Notes: generated by a model not told the origin, from the letters alone. 64,000 nucleotides of DNA from Symsagittifera roscoffensis (GCF_963678635.1 NC_087062.1:55495355-55559354); one strand, 5' to 3'. Shown: positions 22,888 through 35,086, numbered from the stretch's first letter. Numbers and translations: made by a program.

Positions 22888-23427
22888 TTGATGGATCAGA
22901 ACCACATTATCAAACTAGATAAATGCTCAGATCGACAATTTATTAGCCCAATTGTCATCACAGTAAAAAAGAATCAGACAGTCAAACTCGCGTTAGATTC
23001 CAAGAAAATCAACAAATTCATTCAAAAGAACAAATACCAAATGCCCAATATTGAATTGCTGTTGGACAACATTGCACAGGTGGTAAAATCAGACAAATCC
23101 AAACAAACACTATTCTCAACACTCGACCTTCGCTATGCTTATTCACAAATCCCATTGGATAAAACAACCAGAGAACAATGCAACTTTAGTCTTATTGATG
23201 GTTACGCCACTGGGACCTATCAGTTTCAAGCAGGATTTTATGGCCTCACGGATATGCCAGCTGAATTCCAAAAAGCGATCGATCTAACCCTTACAAATTG
23301 TACAAACACCTATGCCTACATGGACGATATTCTAATTGTCACAAAAGGATCGTTGGATGTACACAAACAAAAGTTGGATGTACATGAAAAAACTGGACGA
23401 GGAAAATCTGGCGATATCATTAGATAA
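22888..23427 (+). pseudogene. Reverse transcriptase (element C copy 1)
   Basis: RT palm with L-A-L-D-S-K-K-I-N, S-T-L-D-L-R-Y-A-Y, F-Y-G-L-T-D-M-P-A-E-F-Q and an intact catalytic box A-Y-M-D-D-I-L-I-V (Tyr codon at 23317). A short duplication (T-K-G-S-L-D-V-H followed by K-L-D-V-H) and a frameshift end the frame. The continuation is at 23336-23548. Copy 2 has lost this catalytic region. Confidence 0.85.
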
Positions 23428-23563
23428 ATGTAAGTTTGCATGCAAACAAGTTGAGTGGTTAGGATTTACAGTTAATAGCGAAGGAACAAAACCACTTATA
23501 AGAAAGGTTGAGGCCATCGAAAAACTATCACCACCAAAAAAATTTTAAGCAATTAAAAGCTTC

Positions 23564-24120
23564 ATGGGTTCCATGCATCATCTCACACGATATATACCAA
23601 AATTGGCACAAATCGCTTCCGCCCTACGCCCATCCCTAAAAAACCCAGAAAAGAACAAACCACTTGACTGGTCCACAAATCAAAACACAACATTCAAAAA
23701 CATATTAAAATTGGTAGCTGAAATAACACAAAACAAATATTTTGATCAACTTCTTGACACTCGCATCGTATGCGATGCTTCAACTACAAGATTATGAGCT
23801 GCGCTAGAACAACATTCACCAGACGGTTGGATCGCCGTAGCTCACGCGTTACGTTTTCTGAACTCATTAGAGGAAAAATGTTCTGTAAACGAGCTCCAAC
23901 TATTAGGGGTCGTATGGGCAATCGAACATTTTAAATACTATCTATATGGAAAACAATTTACCGTCATCACTGACCACCAAGCTTTAATCAGCGCTTTAAA
24001 CGCAAGCGAACGATCAAAAAAAAATTAAAGCTAATTAATTCCCTTCCACTTCGATATCAAACTTTTTGCCGGAAGTAAATTGGGATCAATTGACTACATG
24101 TCCTGAAATTTGGTTGGATT
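23564..24120 (+). pseudogene. RNase H (element C copy 1)
   Basis: Begins with M-G-S-M-H-H-L-T-R-Y-I-P, then I-V-C-D-A-S (23767-23784), and after a TGA the expected E-L-Q-L-L-G-V-V-W and T-D-H-Q-A-L boxes. The end has D-Y-M-S followed by TGA. Two or more stops are shared with copy 2. Confidence 0.75.
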
Positions 24121-24479
24121 GGCAGTACTCCCTAGTGAGTATGATGAGGAATTTGTTGTAGCATCAATTAGGACATTCGTTAATAATCTGGAATTGTTGA
24201 CAATTCATTCTAAATGATCTGGCCAATCAGAACAAAGCACCGTATGAGCTGATCAAAAAGCGCGCAAAAAACAAAAGGTTATTGAATGCTGCTTCAAACA
24301 CTCAATTAGCAATGAAACATTCCAAGCATTCCGCAACCGGTCATTGCCAGACTAAAAGCAGAAATCAGTCTCACTCAAAATCTGCTCTAAATCAGTCAAC
24401 TCTCTTTCGATCGCTATCTCAACAGTTCCAAACAAGCTGCAAAAATTCAGTCCACAAAATTTCAATCCATCAGATTAAC

Positions 24480-24785
24480 AATTCAAAAATGAGCCTTAAG
24501 GAAACCTTAGACGATCATAGAGCAATAAGGGTTGTAGAGACGATGATATAAACTTTGAAGCGTAGATTAGCGGTCATGAGAATCGACAAAACAAATACAT
24601 CGTACAAACTTGCATCAGATGTAGCCGAAATTCCTAAAACACTGAGAATTACACCACATAGCGTAACAACAATTTCACCATTAGAGGCCCACATGGGACG
24701 TAAGCCAAACACACCCTTATCAAACGTAGCAACTAGTAGTTCACCTAACAATTTAAATTGGGAAAGTGCAAAACATGCATGTTAA
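24480..24785 (+). pseudogene. Integrase remnant (element C copy 1)
   Basis: Only the end of the integrase core remains: D-D-H-R-A-I-R-V-V-E (the catalytic Glu), then T-L-R-I-T-P-H-S and P-L-E-A-H-M-G-R-K-P-N. The first two catalytic Asp residues are in the part deleted near 24505. Confidence 0.8.
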
Positions 24786-26271
24786 GATCAAAAGAATCTT
24801 ACAAAACCGCCACTACCCGCCGAAGGAATGCACGATTTGCAACGGTGGTCAGAAGAGGAAGTCAATATCAATGAGAGAGAGCCGAAACTACAAATGCCTC
24901 GGAACCTGACAAACTCAGACTTACCGACACAAAAAGACACAGGTGCAAAATCTAAAGCTATAGAAATAGTAAAGGATAAATTAAACGTAAGATATAAGGG
25001 AATACAAGCAACGGTAGACAAAAACACCAAAAAATGGATAAATCAGGTAGCACGGAAAACAGTTAGAATAGCAACGAAGGTTAAGGATCCGAGAAAGTTC
25101 GAACAAAAATACAAAACCATAGACGGAAAAACTCTTACATATACCCCACACACCGCTTGGGTGCAAACATTCGGAAAACAACCAAGATTAGAAAGGAATA
25201 GCGGTGCCGCATTTGTCCCAAATCCTTAATTATACGGACCATGCAAACCTTCTCGACTTAGTGATTACGTTGCTTAAAAATCCGCGCGGAGATCAGGTTC
25301 ATGCCTACGTTTTTTAGATATCGAGAACCCTACTGCTCCCCAGCATCCAATGGTCAGACGAGACGAAACGACTGGCCTTCCAAGGAAACTAACCCAAAAA
25401 GAAAAGATGTTGGGATAAAAAAAAACGGATAGTCCAACAAAGCGGAAAGCAAGAGCAACAGGAAAACGGACCGGCGGGCGACCGACATGAAAGCTACAAA
25501 CCATCGGAATGAGTTTGCAAACAGATATCCCGGCCGGGACTTCAAACAATGACAACATTATACCACAACCAGTAACATCAAACAATGACGACCAGGAAAA
25601 TGACGATCAATCATCGGCCTCATCGGAGGATATTGCCCCATCGCCTAAAAGGCAAAACAAGAAAAGTACACCCTCGCGATTTCAACGGAACCGTTAAGAA
25701 AATCGACAAGAAACCGCCAATCGGCGCTGTCCAATGCGTTTGGGAACCCGGTACCCATTAACGCCATTAACAATAATCACGACGAAGAAAGGAAAACGCC
25801 GCTCCAATTTGAAATTGATTCACCACCGGACAAACGAGATATGGACAATTATCCAAGCCTAAAGTCCCTAATCCAAGAAATGGGTTTCACTGAAAAGACC
25901 CCCCCCCCCAATACAGAACATGTATAAAATTGATTGAAGCGATTAGCCCGAAACACAAAACAGGCTAGACCGAAGTAGTCGATTTAACCTCGCCCACAGA
26001 GGACGACGCCACAGCCGGTAACAATAACGAAATTTTATTCGTCAGTACGAACCTACAACAAGAAGGCGGGACGGAACAGACAAAGAAAAGCCACACATTA
26101 CAAGATGACGAGGAACTCGAAAGTCGGGGGGAGGAAATTGCCAAAGATAACAAACAAGCAGAGAAATGATATGTCAAAAAGTCCTATCGGGACTCTAAAA
26201 CTCACAAATCTTTCAGTCCTAAGGGGACTTCAAAACTCAATTTAAAAACGATTGCTTATAACTTTTGTTGT
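24786..26271 (+). pseudogene. Pol C-terminal tail (element C copy 1)
   Basis: A run of partly open frames (24828-25229, 25509-25697 and others) is rich in Lys, Glu, Asp, Ser and Pro. The 24828 frame holds V-A-R-K-T-V-R-I and is 66 bp longer than in copy 2. No enzyme motif is visible. The tail is colinear with 31020-32350. Confidence 0.55.
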
Positions 26272-26281
26272 CAAGGGGGAA
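26272..26281 (+). other. Polypurine tract (element C)
   Basis: CAAGGGGGAA directly upstream of LTR2 is a usual primer site for plus-strand DNA. The same tract precedes LTR3 at 32454-32463. Confidence 0.65.
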
Positions 26282-26535
26282 TTTCATCCGGCCTGGATCG
26301 ACAAAATAATTTTATACGTATGTTTTTTAATTTATTTATAATCCAATGTTAAACGCCAAGACGGCCGGTCACTTGACCTTGATAGACAGAGAAGACGAAC
26401 TCTATTTGAAATAAAAATCAGAGTTGAATTAATTTTATCTGTCAACCAGTCGTTTTATATCGTTCCGATTGAGAAACAAGGTTTATCGATCCATTCGGTT
26501 TCAAGAATTGGAATATCATACCCTGCGGTATGACA
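26282..26535 (+). repeat. 3' LTR of element C copy 1 (LTR2)
   Basis: This 254-bp LTR ends in GGTATGACA and is followed by GATCC, the target duplication that matches 20844-20848. Confidence 0.85.
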
Positions 26536-26845
26536 GATCCATTTCGTTTCAGTTTTCTTTATAAATTGTTTTTGAGTTATTTTAAAACAATAATTATCAC
26601 TGCACAATGTACGGATATTTTTTTTAGCACTACGAATGATTTAATGAAATTAGCCGCTGTCTACAAGGAACAGTCCATCTTATTGAGAAACTGGAGCGGA
26701 CATCGAAAACCACAATTTTAATGCATTCTGAAGCAAAAATGATCAGACCATACGCAAAAGTAGAAACAAAACGCTTGTGTAAACTTTGAAGCAAAATGGA
26801 TTGAGGCAAGCTTTTTGGTCTCATCAAAAGGTTTTCACCATTCTC
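26536..26845 (+). repeat. Duplicated 3' flank, copy 1
   Basis: About 310 bp of host flank, nearly identical to 32719-33026. It shows that a segment reaching from inside element C to beyond its 3' LTR was copied in tandem. At its right end it switches, over about 2 bp of shared sequence (TT), into internal element sequence equal to 21469 onward. Confidence 0.85.
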
Positions 26846-27560
26846 TGTCTGGGAGCCGAAGGTCAAAGACAAGTTCAACAAAAAAGACCTAGCCTTGTAT
26901 TACACAATGTAACCACATAAGAATTTATGACAACACTGGAAGATATCTTTGTTACTAACAGAATTGTAGCATTCGAAAGATATAACTTTATTTGCCTTAA
27001 ACAAAAGAAATTGGAGAGTCTTGAACAATTTCATGCAGATCTAGTCGAATTAGCCTCACAGGTTGATTGTGGGGACAGAGAAGATGATTGGTTTAGAGAC
27101 ATGTTTACAGCACACATGAGCAACGAAAAAAATTGCAGAAGAACTATTAGCACAAACACGGTCCTCACAAGAGGCATATGAATATGCAATCCGTCGGGAG
27201 AAAAGAATCGAACACAGTCGTACCATGAAGATAAACCCATTCGGGGTACAATCTAAAACAAAAAACAAGAACCAGTACATTATATCAACACACGGTGTGG
27301 TCGATATAACTATTCGAATAACCAAAACTCACAAAGAAGTCGGGGTGTTTTCCGCGGACGACCATACCCGCGTGGATCACAAAACACAAGAGGACAACAA
27401 AGAAATAACAATACAAACACTTCGAAACAATTTTATAAATGCGGAAAGTATTACAATCAGAATCATCTTCAATCTTGTCCGGCTAATGACAAAATTTGTT
27501 CAAAATGTGCCAAACGAGGCCATTTTGCAAAGTTTGCAGATCCACAAACGTTAATTATTT
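26846..27560 (+). pseudogene. Gag, 3' part (element C copy 2)
   Basis: Capsid remnant (26927-27181 with L-E-Q-F-H-A-D-L-V), then the Arg/Gly-rich stretch in a shifted frame and two knuckles (C-G-K-Y-Y-N-Q-N-H-L-Q-S-C, then C-S-K-C-A-K-R-G-H-F). The last Cys is out of frame because of a one-base loss that copy 1 shares. Confidence 0.7.
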
Positions 27561-28290
27561 AGGAAACCGGCAGTATGAGCAACAGGAAGAAATAGAGATA
27601 GAGATCCTAGAAACCGAAAACGACCCGGTGGCTTTCGCCCAGTTTACCTCGAATAACGGATGGGATGAATATCAAATAGACAAATTCTCGGTTATGGCAA
27701 TCGCTGAATCTTTTGAAATTAAAAATACATTTTTCCTATCGGAGGATGACCTGAACGGTCCTATTGCTAAACTAAAATCAAATTCAGCAGAATTATTTGC
27801 TATTGCTGACTCAGGAAGTCCAATTACGTTTCTAAATGAAAAAACCGCACGGTGCCTTCAACAAAACAATAAATCAGCATTATTCAAATGCAATCCACCG
27901 GACAACACGGCCAGGAATCTGGCATGCTATAATGGTGAAACAAAAAATCCGAAAGGAACATTGATTATAACCATTGAATCAGGAGGCTGGAAAATTCAAT
28001 CAGCCCCTTTCATCATTGTGGATGATCAAAAGGCCAAAATAATAGGATGAAACATACTACCACAAATAGGTGTCAAGTTGATACAAGAAAAACATAGACA
28101 AAATGTTTTGAGCATACGCGAACAAGAAGAATCGGATCCGGTAATAAGACAATTTTCAACAACTGTGCATACGTATTGGCAAATCACAAATCACATGATG
28201 AAAACTCAATTCAACCAAGACTTCATGCCAATACAACAGAAGGACGACGTATCCCGCTACACCTACAGGAAAGAGACGAAGAGGAATTAA
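27496..28290 (+). pseudogene. Protease (element C copy 2)
   Basis: Active site A-D-S-G-S-P-I-T-F near 27807-27830, followed by I-I-G and a TGA where copy 1 reads CGA. The frame is better preserved here than in copy 1 up to that stop. Confidence 0.75.
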
Positions 28291-28718
28291 ACAAATTGAT
28301 GGATCAGAACCACATTATCAAACTAGATAAATGCTCAGATCGACAATTTATTAGCCCAATTATCATCACAGTAAAAAAGAATCAAACAGTCAAACTCGCG
28401 TTAGATTCCAAGAAAATTAACAAATTCATTCACAAGAACAAATACCAAATGCCCAATATTGAATTGCTGTTGGACAAAACTGCACAGGTGGTAAAATCAG
28501 ACAAAACCAAACAAACACTATTCTCAAGACTCGACCTTCGCTATGCATATTCACAAATCCCTTTGGATAAAACAACCAGAGAACAATGCAACTTTAGTCT
28601 TATTGATGGTTACGCCACTGGGACCTATCAGTTTCAAACAGGATTTTATGGCCTCACGGATATGCCAGCTGAATTCCAAAAAGCGATAATTCAACTACAG
28701 GATTATGAGCTGCGCTAG
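28176..28718 (+). pseudogene. Reverse transcriptase, truncated (element C copy 2)
   Basis: RT fingers and palm up to F-Y-G-L-T-D-M-P-A-E-F-Q-K-A-I. A deletion then joins this to RNase H sequence. The Y-M-D-D box present in copy 1 is absent, so this RT cannot work. Confidence 0.85.
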
Positions 28719-29020
28719 AACAACATTCACCAGACGGTTGGGTCGCCGTAGCTTACGCGTTACGTTTTCTGAACTCATTAGAGGAAAAATGTTCTGTAAA
28801 CGAGCTCCAACTATTAGGGGTCGTATGGGCAATCGAACATTTTAAATACTATTTATATGGAAAACAATTTACCGTCATCACTGACCACCAAGCTTTAATC
28901 AGCGCTTTAAAGGCAAGCGAACGATCAAAAAAAATTCAAAGCCAATTAATTCCCTTCCACTTCGATATCAAACTTTTTGCCGGAAGTAAATTGGGATCAA
29001 TTGACTACATGTCCTGAAAT
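28690..29020 (+). pseudogene. RNase H remnant (element C copy 2)
   Basis: Only the later part of RNase H, with E-L-Q-L-L-G-V-V-W and T-D-H-Q-A-L boxes; it ends in D-Y-M-S and TGA as in copy 1. Confidence 0.65.
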
Positions 29021-29400
29021 TTGGTTGGATTGGCAGTACCCCCTAGTTAGTATGATGAGGAATTTGTTGTAGCATCAATTAGGACATTCGTTAATAATCT
29101 GGAATTGTTGACAAGTCATTCTAAATAATCTGGCCAATCAGAACAAATCACCGTATGAGCTGTTCAAAAAGCGCGCAAAAAAACAAAAGGTTATTGAATG
29201 CTGCTTCAAACACTCAATTAGCAATGAAACATTCCAAGCATTCCGCAACCGGTCATTGCCAGACTAAAAGCAGAAATCAGTCTCACTCAAAATCTGCTAT
29301 AAATCAGTCAACTCTCTTTCGATCGCTATCTCAACAGTTCCAAACAAGCTGAAAAAATTCAGTCCACAAAATTTCAATCCATCAGATTAACAATTCAAAA

Positions 29401-30078
29401 ATGAGCCTTAAGGAAACCAAGGGTTTTAAAGGAGGATTCATCCCAACGGAGCTTAAGTCAACAGAGCCAAGAGGAAGAAAAGAATCAACCCAGAACTGGC
29501 AGGGTTCGTCTGACCGAGAAGAAAGTCTTTCGGACCCCAGATGGCATAAGCGACCTCCCACGAAGGGAAAGAAAGGAAACCCTGACCTAACAAAATTGCC
29601 ACAACAAGAGCACGACACATCAACAACAACACCTGTACGGGATGCCACGGAAGTGCTATCGGCTAAGAAGCTAGAGACCAGTAAAAAATCAAGTTTCCCG
29701 AAGATTACCTTCACAGACACGAATACATCTGGAAACACAGCTGTCAGACCCGAACCAAAAGACATCATGAAAACGACGCAGACACAAACGAAAACAAATA
29801 ATACAGCAACAACTACACAAACACTCGAACCACAAAATACAACAACAGCCACACAAACACTCGATAGAAGCAAAGACACCGCAAAAATCTGTGTCATTTG
29901 TGTAGACCCGAATATCTGTGTACAAGAAGAACGGACACATAACGTAGAACCACCAACAATGGGACCGGCTACACAGTTAGAAGCCAGTCACGGAATGATC
30001 ACAGAAGAACTGGTCGCGACGTTGGAGAAAGCCACAAACACAGTGGAATCAGAGGAGAACACACCGTTGTTTAGATAG
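29401..30078 (+). pseudogene. RNase H-integrase linker (element C copy 2)
   Basis: A 225-codon frame rich in Thr, Lys, Gln and Ser, with repeated T-Q-T-x-x-x-x-N-T-T units (residues 120-160). It lies between RNase H and integrase and has no known domain; it is missing from copy 1. Element B has a Ser/Asn-rich frame at the same place. It may simply be a flexible linker. Confidence 0.5.
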
Positions 30079-30244
30079 AGACTACAGCGAGTATTGGGCG
30101 TTCGATTCATCACCGCAGCCACCAAGAAAGATCGAAAAATGCCTACCTTAATTAACTTCGTTAAAAAGAGGGATTGAGAAGCTATCAAGGCTTCCTACGG
30201 ACAGTACTGGCACAATATTCAGACAGGCTTTATGTCCGAGAAGA

Positions 30245-31020
30245 TTGCCTACTCATAGACGAGGAATCGTCATTTCTACACAATTGAGGCAGACAGTGCT
30301 CGACAGTCTCCATTTAACACATCCGAGATTGGCAGCAATGTTGGACTTAAGTAACCATGCCTGGTTTCCCCATATACATCGGGCAATTGTGCAGATGGCA
30401 CAAAATTGCAAACATTGCACTGAGCAAGGTAAAAATTTAAAACCCATCATAGGAAAAAAACATTCGTTCCAAATGGAACAGTAGTCGAACCTAATGAGGA
30501 AGTACAATTGGATTTTGCAGGGCCCCATCCGGACAAATTAAATAGAGACGCATATATCTTAGTTGCAATAGATAAATGGTCTAAATTTCCAACTGCAAAA
30601 GTCGTTACAAATACAACAGCGGATATCGCTATGAAATTTATGCAACGGTACATTTCGAATAACGGGGTACCCCAAAGATTAAGATATGTCCAAGCACAGA
30701 CATTTAGAGCTAAAAAATTTCAACTGTTTTGTAATACAAACAATAGAAAATTTTTGTTTGCGCCTGTAGATGATCATAGAGCAATAGGGGTTGTAGAGAG
30801 GATGATATAAACTTTGAAGCGTAGATTAGCGGTCATGAGAATCGACAAAACAAATACATCGTACAAACTTGCATCAGATGTAGCCGAAATTCCTAAAACA
30901 CTGAGAATTACACCACATAGTGTAACAAAAATTTCACCATTAGAGGCCCACATGGGACGTAAGCCAAACACACCCTTATCAAACGTAGCAACTAGTAGTT
31001 CACCTAACAATTTAAATTGA
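30245..31020 (+). pseudogene. Integrase (element C copy 2)
   Basis: The zinc-binding part has H-L-T-H and C-K-H-C (30245-30484). After a stop the catalytic core starts with L-D-F-A-G-P (first Asp) and ends with V-V-E-R-M-I (Glu). At the second Asp position the sequence reads R-Y-V-Q-A, so one catalytic residue is lost. A TAA follows V-V-E-R-M-I, and the frame resumes at 30814. Confidence 0.85.
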
Positions 31021-32453
31021 GAGAGTGCAAAACATGCATGTTTAGATCAAAAGAATCTTACAAAACCTCCACTACCCGCCGAAGAAATGCACGATTTGCA
31101 ACGGTGGTCAGAAGAGGAAGTCAATATCAATGAGAGAGAGCCGAAACTAAAGCTATAGAAATAGTAAAGGATAAATTAAACGTAAGATATAAGGGAATAC
31201 AAGCACCGGTAGACAAAAACACGAAAAAATGGATAAATCAGGTAGCACGGAAAACAGTTAGAATAGCAACGAAGGTTAAGGATCCGAGAAAATTCGAACA
31301 AAAATACAAAACCATAGACGGAAAAACTCTTACATATACCCCACACACCGCTTGGGTGCAAACATTCGGAAAACAACCAAGATTAGAAAGGAATAGCGGT
31401 GCCGCATTTGTCCCAAATCCTTAATTATACGGACCATGCAAACCTTCTCGACTTAGTGATTACGTTGCTTAAAAATCCGCGCGGAGATCAGGTTCATGCC
31501 TACGTTTTTTAGATATCGAGAACCCTACTGCTCCCCAGTATCCAATGGTCAGACGAGACGAAACGACTGGCCTTCATAGGAAACTAACCCAAAAAGAAAA
31601 GATGTTGGGACAAGAAAAAACGGATAGTCCAACAAAGCGGAAAACAAGAGCAACATGAAAACGGACCGGCGAGCGACCGACACGAAAGCTACAAACCATC
31701 GGAATGAGTTTGCAAACGGATATCCCGGTCGGGACTTCAAACAATGACAACATTATACCACAACCAGTAACATAAGACATTGACAACCAGGATAATGACG
31801 ATCAATCATCGGCCTCATCAGAGGATATTGCCCCATCGCCTAAAAGGCAAAACAAGAAAAGTACACCCCCCGCGATTTCAACGGAACCGTTAAGAAAATT
31901 GACAAGAAACCGCCAATCGGCGCTGTCCAATGAACCCGGTTAACGCCATTAACAATAATCACGACGAAGAAAGGAAAACGCCGCTCCAATTTGAAATTGA
32001 TTCACCACCGGACAAACGAGATACGGACAATTATCCAAGCCTAAAGTCCCTAATCCAAGAAATGGGTTTCACCGAAAAGACCCCCCCCCCCAATACAGAA
32101 CATGTATAAAACTGATTGAAGCGATTAGCCCGAAACACAAAACAGGCTACACCGAAGTAGTCGATTTAACCTCGCCCACAGAGGACGACGCCACAGCCGG
32201 TAACAATAACGAAATTTTATTCGTCAATACGAACCTACAACAAGAAGGCGGGGCGGAACAGACAAAGAAAAGCCACACATTACAAGATGACGAGGAACAC
32301 GAAAGTCAGGGGGAGAGAATTGCCAAAGATGACAAAGAAGCAGAGAAATGATATGTCAAAAAGTCCTATCGGGACTCTAAAACTCACAAATCTGTCAGTC
32401 CTAAGGGGACTTCAAACCTCAATGTAAAAACGATTGCTTATAACTTTTGTTGT
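31021..32453 (+). pseudogene. Pol C-terminal tail (element C copy 2)
   Basis: Colinear with 24786-26271 of copy 1 but with a 66-bp deletion near 31147 and other small indels. Lys/Asp/Ser-rich, no recognised domain. It contains a run of C at 32080-32090 that is also present in copy 1. Confidence 0.55.
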
Positions 32454-32463
32454 CAAGGGGGAA

Positions 32464-32718
32464 TTTCATCCGGCCTGGATCGACAAAATAATTTTATACG
32501 TATTTTTTTTTATTTTATTTATAATCCTATGTTAAACGCCAAGACGGCCGGTCACTTGACATTGATAGACAGAGAAGACGAACTCTATTTGAAATAAAAA
32601 TCAGAGTTGAATTAATTTTATCTGTCAACTAGTCGTTTTATATCGTTCCGACTGAGACACAAGGTTTATCGATCCATTCGGTTTCAAGAATTAGAATATC
32701 ATACCCTGCGATATTACC
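32464..32718 (+). repeat. LTR3 (element C copy 2)
   Basis: This LTR is closest to LTR2. Its right tip is altered (GATATTACC instead of GGTATGACA). It is preceded by the same AAGGGGGAA tract. Confidence 0.8.
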
Positions 32719-33026
32719 GATTCATTGCGTTTCAGTTTTCTTTATAAACTGTTTTTGAGTTATTTTAAAACAATAATTATCACTGCACAATGTACGGTGA
32801 TATTTTGTTTAGAACTACGAATGATTTAATGAAATTAGCCGCTGTCTACAAGGAACAGTCCATCTTATTGAGAAACTGGAGCGGACATCGAAAACCACAA
32901 TTTTAATACATTCTGAAGCAAAAATAATCAGACCATACGCAAAAGTAGAAACAAAACGCTTGTGCAAAGTTTGAAGCAAAACGGATTGAGGCAAGCTTTT
33001 TGGTCTCATCAAAAGGTTATCACCAT
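32719..33026 (+). repeat. Duplicated 3' flank, copy 2
   Basis: Near-identical to 26536-26845; it continues to the right into single-copy sequence, which marks the right end of the duplication unit. Confidence 0.85.
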
Positions 33027-33490
33027 TTCGCACTTAAAAAGAGTGTAGGTTAGATGCTCAAAAAATGTCTAAGTATTTTTCAATTTTTTGAATCATTTTT
33101 TTCTTTTATTCCAGAAAGTTTTTTTGCAATGCCAAAACAGGTCCAAAATCGTTGCGCTACCTGCACAATGAATGGCTACACATATTCTGCTCTGCTGTTT
33201 GTTTTCTTTTTAAACCTTTTTTTAGATTTCGAAGCAATGTGTAGAAGTTTTAGCACAATTGGTAAATGCTGCTTTTTTTCTCCGACTGGTACGATTCCTT
33301 AATTAAAATTTTAAATTCTAACTGAAATATTTATCGGAAAAACAAAGGCACTATCTTGCTCACTAGCTTCAATAGCAAGTTAAAATTTTGTCCTAACATT
33401 TTATAGAATCAATTTGTACCTGAAATTGGGTGTGAATTGGGCTGTTCATTTAAAAAAACTCAAAATTAATTTTTCGTTGTATAAGTTTTA
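33027..33490. other. AT-rich stretch, no gene seen
   Basis: The 82-codon frame at 33054 has no supporting motif. Confidence 0.5.
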
Positions 33491-33694
33491 TCATTACGAG
33501 GCCAAACTGTCCACTGGATAGGCAAACATTTTTGTGTCAGTATGTTCCTAGATTCCATAGACAAGTCTTTAAATATGTTAAAATTTTGTCGGAACGATCA
33601 AAGAAAATGAAAGAACAAAATAAGAACAAAGGGAGCGTCCTTGTTGCGGAATCCGCTTACAATGCACAAAATGCACAGTTTGGACTCGTAATGA
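33491..33694. repeat. Small MITE with ~20-bp inverted ends
   Basis: About 204 bp with TCATTACGAGGCCAAACTGT at the left and its inverted, one-mismatch counterpart at the right. Related ends occur at 3151, 18040-18069 and 55545. Non-coding. Confidence 0.65.
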
Positions 33695-35017
33695 TCAGTT
33701 TTGTTTTAACGAAAAAGCATTTCATATTTTTTCAAGGGCAACCAGAAAGTTTACAATTTGGCTCTGATATCAGCTTTTTTTGTTATTTTTTAGGTGATCT
33801 TTTATTGGAGAAATAGATGATGTAATTGCTTTGTGCTTAGGATCCAACCGTTTTGTTTTTTTTAGTCGAATTTTGAAACTTTCGATTGATTGTCTCCACA
33901 GAATTTCTGTACCTTCCTAAAAACAGTGACGCTTGCGCTCAGAAATAAAATATTTACCTGCGATCATTTGCCATGAAATTATGAGTTTTATTATTTTGTT
34001 TTATTTTTGGGATTTAGGAAAAACTACTACAACAACACTTTTAGCGGGCAATCGGAACGTTCAGTGGGTCGCCATCATATGGGTAATCTTGTTTAGGCTG
34101 ACTGAATTTTCAAAACGAACTAGCGTGCCGCATCGTCATTGTTGCAACCATTGGAATTGAGGCGGAAAAATGTCTTCCTGTGTGTTTTAAATTTTCTAAA
34201 ATTTTTTCCGAGCACAATCACGTGCCAAAAATAATCACCGGAATAGATCAAGAGATATATCATAATACAGCCTTTCCTCTGATTATTTGAACGACGATTT
34301 AACATTTCAATTTTTTTAATGTCGAGAAAAAGAGTTTGAAATTTGTAATATCGAGAAAGTAAAGCAAGCAAGTAAAGCAATTGAATAAATTTTATCAAAA
34401 AAGTTGAATTTTAAAGAAAGAAGTATAGTTTTTAGACCACATAAACTAGTTTTGGAAACTGATTTAGCGCTTTCTTGCTTTTTTTTCTGCTTTTTTGTTT
34501 AGCAGTCATATTTTGTTAACATTTTTGTCGATTATGTCAAACTCGTTCACATTCAAAAGTTTCACAACATGCACAAAAAAAACAACAAAATAACCAAAAA
34601 AAGTTCAGTTTTAAATGTGGTCGAAACAATCTTTCTAGTTTTGCACAGCAACAAGCTTTCCTCTTTTTCAATTTTTTCCCAATCCCTTACTTTCGATATT
34701 TTTATGATTCATTTCAAAAAAGTAGCAGCCTAATTTTAATTTTTGTGAATACAAGACAAAAAATATCTAGACTATTTGAATATCCATTTTTTCTTTTTGT
34801 GTTATATCGAATCAAAATGGTTATCAGAGCTAAAACTCTAAGGTTCATTTTTATTCTCCAAATAACGTAAATATGCACTTTATTTTTGCGATCTGGAGAA
34901 CAAAAAGGAACCTTATTTTTTTTATTTCTGATATCCATTTTGATTCAAAATAATAAAAAATGAAGAAAAAAAATGCCATGGATGTTGAAATAGTCTCGAT
35001 ATTTTTGGTCTTTGTCA
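33695..35017. other. AT-rich stretch with repeat scraps
   Basis: 34030-34100 is a diverged relative of the DR1 start. No gene is recognised. The host exons follow directly. Confidence 0.45.
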
Positions 35018-35086
35018 CTTGGAAATACCTTTGTTCATGACTCTCCTGATGCCGACTCTCAACCAAGCACCCCTTGTCTTGGAAAA
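35018..35086 (+). pseudogene. Decayed duplicate exon (A)
   Basis: This stretch aligns with exon B 126 bp downstream, including the end ...P-C-L-G-K and the donor GTAAGG at 35087. At the place of the expected acceptor there is no AG (GTCAC instead of TTCAG), so it could not be spliced in as exon B is. It is either a dead duplicate or part of a longer exon. Confidence 0.45.

Larger units (their letters stand above)
20849..26535 (+). mobile_element. Element C, copy 1: decayed Ty3/gypsy element
   Basis: This is a plus-strand gypsy element flanked by LTRs at 20849-21102 and 26282-26535 and by the target duplication GATCC (20844-20848 and 26536-26540). The order is PBS, gag, protease, RT, RNase H, integrase remnant, long C-terminal tail, polypurine tract. 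There are many stops and frameshifts. Compared with copy 2 (26846-32718) it lacks about 1.35 kb covering the RNase H-integrase linker and most of integrase (junction near 24505). Lesions shared by both copies show that the element was dead before it was duplicated. Confidence 0.85.
26846..32718 (+). mobile_element. Element C, copy 2 (tandem duplicate, 5' truncated)
   Basis: This copy starts abruptly inside gag (equal to 21469) without LTR or PBS, and ends with LTR3. It contains 1.35 kb of linker and integrase missing from copy 1, but has lost about 0.5 kb with the RT catalytic box and the RNase H start (junction near 28690) and 66 bp of the tail. Stops and frameshifts shared with copy 1 predate the duplication; the private deletions postdate it. 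Confidence 0.85.
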
